Made by a program: the position numbers and the translations under genes. DNA of 6,965 bases from Candidatus Omnitrophota bacterium (GTDB taxonomy: Bacteria; Omnitrophota; Omnitrophia; Omnitrophales; Abzuiibacteriaceae), in contig JACQQN010000028.1 of NCBI GenBank assembly GCA_016206995.1, positions 1-6,965 of the forward strand, given 5' to 3'. The notes under the pieces were generated by a model. It ran no database searches. It was not told the DNA's origin and saw only the letters and a list, made by a program, of their open reading frames with translations. Below, piece after piece: positions 5,687 through 6,965 of the stretch. Position 1 is the first letter of the stretch; each line of letters opens with the position of its first letter.

Positions 5687-6965
5687 TTAAACGCGTACGG
5701 CGTGAAATGTCTCATTCATCAAATCAACCAACGTCACATCAACAATTAAACCAATTTCACTCGCGTCGCCTGGGAACACCACTTTTTTATCGTGCCAACT
5801 CCACGCAAGCACTTCATCGTTTGATTTTTTACTGACTTCTTCAATCAAAACTTTAAAGGTGCGCCCAACATAGGTTTGATTTCTCTTACGCGAGATTTCT
5901 TTTTGAATTTGAAGAAGCTCCGTCACACGCCGCGCTTTTTCGGTTTCTGAAACTGTATTTTCCAAACGGCCAGCGCCTGTGTGAGGTCGCTGTGAGTAAC
6001 GGAAAATAAAAGCGTCGTCGTATTCAATTGCGCGAAGCGCTTGTTCGGTCTTGCAAAAATCATCTTCAGTTTCTGTCGGAAATCCACAAATAATGTCGGT
6101 TGTAATCGAAACATCTGGAACGAGTTCCCGCATCCGGTCAATTTTCTTTCGGTATTCAGCAAGTGTGTGCCCTCTTCTCATCTTTTGAAGGATTTGGTCG
6201 GAACCGGATTGAAGCGGCAGATGAAAATGCCGTGAAATTTTTTCGTGGTCTCGAATTGCGAGAAATAATTCTTCACGCGCGTCTTCCGGGTGTGATGTTG
6301 TAAAACTAATTTTTTCGATTCCAGGAATTTGTGTGATTTCCCGAATTAAATCTGCGAATGTAGGGGCAGCCCCCTGTGGCTGCCCGTTAATCAAATTCAA
6401 CGGGCGGGCAGAGGCGCCCGCCCCTACATTATTTCCACGGTACGAATTCACGTTTTGACCGAGAAGTGTGACATGTTTTACGCCTGATTCCGCAAAGCGT
6501 TTGACTTCTTCGATCACTTCTTTGGACGGTCTTGAAATTTCAGGGCCGCGGACATACGGCACCACGCAAAAAGAACAGACTTTGTCACAGCCCGTCATAA
6601 TCGGTAGATAAGCATGAATTTTTCCTTCAAACCTTGGAGTTTCGTAAAGGTCGTAACCAAACCCAGCTTTCGTAAGTTCAAAAACTTTCACCCGTTCTTT
6701 TTTTATTTTTTCAATTGCAGCAGGAAGTTCCCGAATGCTTTTGGTTCCGATGAGTAAATCCACATACGGGAATCGGGAAAAAAATTTAGTTTTGTAATTT
6801 TCAACCATGCAACCCATGACGCCAATCACAAGTTCCGGACGTGCTTTTTTCGTCTCTCTTAATTCACCAATTTGACTATAGACTTTATCTTCTGCGTGCT
6901 GGCGGACGCTGCAAGTGTTGAAAAGAATGACGTCTGCTTCGGATTCATTTTCCGCGGTCGTGTAA
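5687..6965 (-). CDS. miaB: tRNA-2-methylthio-N6-dimethylallyladenosine synthase MiaB, 5' end outside window
   Basis: Radical-SAM methylthiotransferase that converts i6A37 to ms2i6A37 in tRNAs reading codons that start with U. The window shows 425 residues; the start and the first cluster cysteine lie beyond the right edge. Visible in order are the N-terminal domain with NTCSVR (Cys18 of the visible part) and MGC (Cys52), the radical-SAM motif CDKVCSFC (126-133) followed by VVPYVRG, LLGQNVNSY (167-175), SFTTSHP (220-226), HLPLQSGSD (248-256) and the C-terminal TRAM domain from about YVGRTF (365) to the end. GQNVNSY and LPLQSGSD point to MiaB over RimO or MtaB. Between RGNN and FADLI the protein carries 23 extra residues (180-202) encoded by a palindromic element. 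The frame is intact and all visible catalytic residues are present, so activity is plausible. A GTG at 6829 is an internal valine codon, not the start. Confidence 0.95.
   Translation of the reverse strand, partial: YTTAENESEADVILFNTCSVRQHAEDKVYSQIGELRETKKARPELVIGVMGCMVENYKTKFFSRFPYVDLLIGTKSIRELPAAIEKIKKERVKVFELTKAGFGYDLYETPRFEGKIHAYLPIMTGCDKVCSFCVVPYVRGPEISRPSKEVIEEVKRFAESGVKHVTLLGQNVNSYRGNNVGAGASARPLNLINGQPQGAAPTFADLIREITQIPGIEKISFTTSHPEDAREELFLAIRDHEKISRHFHLPLQSGSDQILQKMRRGHTLAEYRKKIDRMRELVPDVSITTDIICGFPTETEDDFCKTEQALRAIEYDDAFIFRYSQRPHTGAGRLENTVSETEKARRVTELLQIQKEISRKRNQTYVGRTFKVLIEEVSKKSNDEVLAWSWHDKKVVFPGDASEIGLIVDVTLVDLMNETFHAVRV
6357..6430. repeat. Palindromic element, copy B, inserted inside the miaB coding region
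   Basis: A 74-bp element with perfect 11-bp terminal inverted repeats, AATGTAGGGGC (6357-6367) and GCCCCTACATT (6420-6430). Two hairpins lie within it: GGGCAGCC (6364-6371) with GGCTGCCC (6378-6385), and GGGCGGGC (6402-6409) with GCCCGCCC (6416-6423), each with a 6-nt loop. The GC-rich arms contrast with the surrounding AT-leaning gene. The TGTAGGG end, the CCCCCTG loop and the following CCGTT are shared with copy A at 3686-3768. Read on the minus strand it encodes the Gly/Ala/Pro-rich segment that separates two conserved MiaB blocks. No target-site duplication is evident. Confidence 0.9.

Noticed and set aside
6827..6829. GTG as the miaB start
   Set aside because: The frame continues upstream with clear MiaB sequence (NTCSVR) to the window edge, so this codon is an internal valine.

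Overview
The window is a one-directional block of bacterial chromosome. All seven recognisable genes are on the minus strand, so transcription runs from high to low coordinates. The order is miaB (5' end off the right edge), nnrE (NAD(P)HX epimerase), an ICMT/PEMT-like membrane methyltransferase, an EVE-domain protein, lhgO (L-2-hydroxyglutarate oxidase), a six-helix membrane protein of unknown function, and a long-chain-type acyl-CoA dehydrogenase (3' end off the left edge). TGA and TAA both act as stops and no reading frame is interrupted. No RNA gene, CRISPR array, transposase or phage gene was seen. The only stretches without a gene are the short gaps between genes, none over 100 bp.

The gene content fits a free-living heterotroph with beta-oxidation. 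I cannot name a phylum. The base composition looks AT-leaning by eye. The small dispersed palindromes resemble those common in genomes of uncultivated bacteria, but that is an impression from memory and not a classification.

Right part (4187-6965): miaB, nnrE and the methyltransferase follow one another. The nnrE-methyltransferase gap is 8 bp and the methyltransferase-EVE gap is 5 bp, so these genes are probably co-transcribed and translationally coupled. None of nnrE, the methyltransferase or the EVE gene has a clear Shine-Dalgarno sequence. Middle part (2459-3776): lhgO is separated from the EVE gene by a GC-rich palindromic element and ends inside a second, different palindrome. Left part (1-2438): the membrane-protein gene has a strong Shine-Dalgarno site. 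A weak possible terminator and an 86-bp gap separate it from the acyl-CoA dehydrogenase.

The most notable signal is small repeats intruding on genes. A palindromic element with perfect 11-bp terminal inverted repeats lies inside the miaB coding region and appears to add 23 residues in frame at a loop between conserved motifs. A related copy fills the gap upstream of lhgO. A second palindrome supplies the C-terminal tail and stop codon of lhgO. A heptamer repeat with a 12-bp inverted repeat fills the miaB-nnrE gap. A functional theme, by inference only, is metabolite repair: NnrE and LhgO both deal with damaged or useless by-products of central metabolism, and they are co-oriented within about 2 kb.
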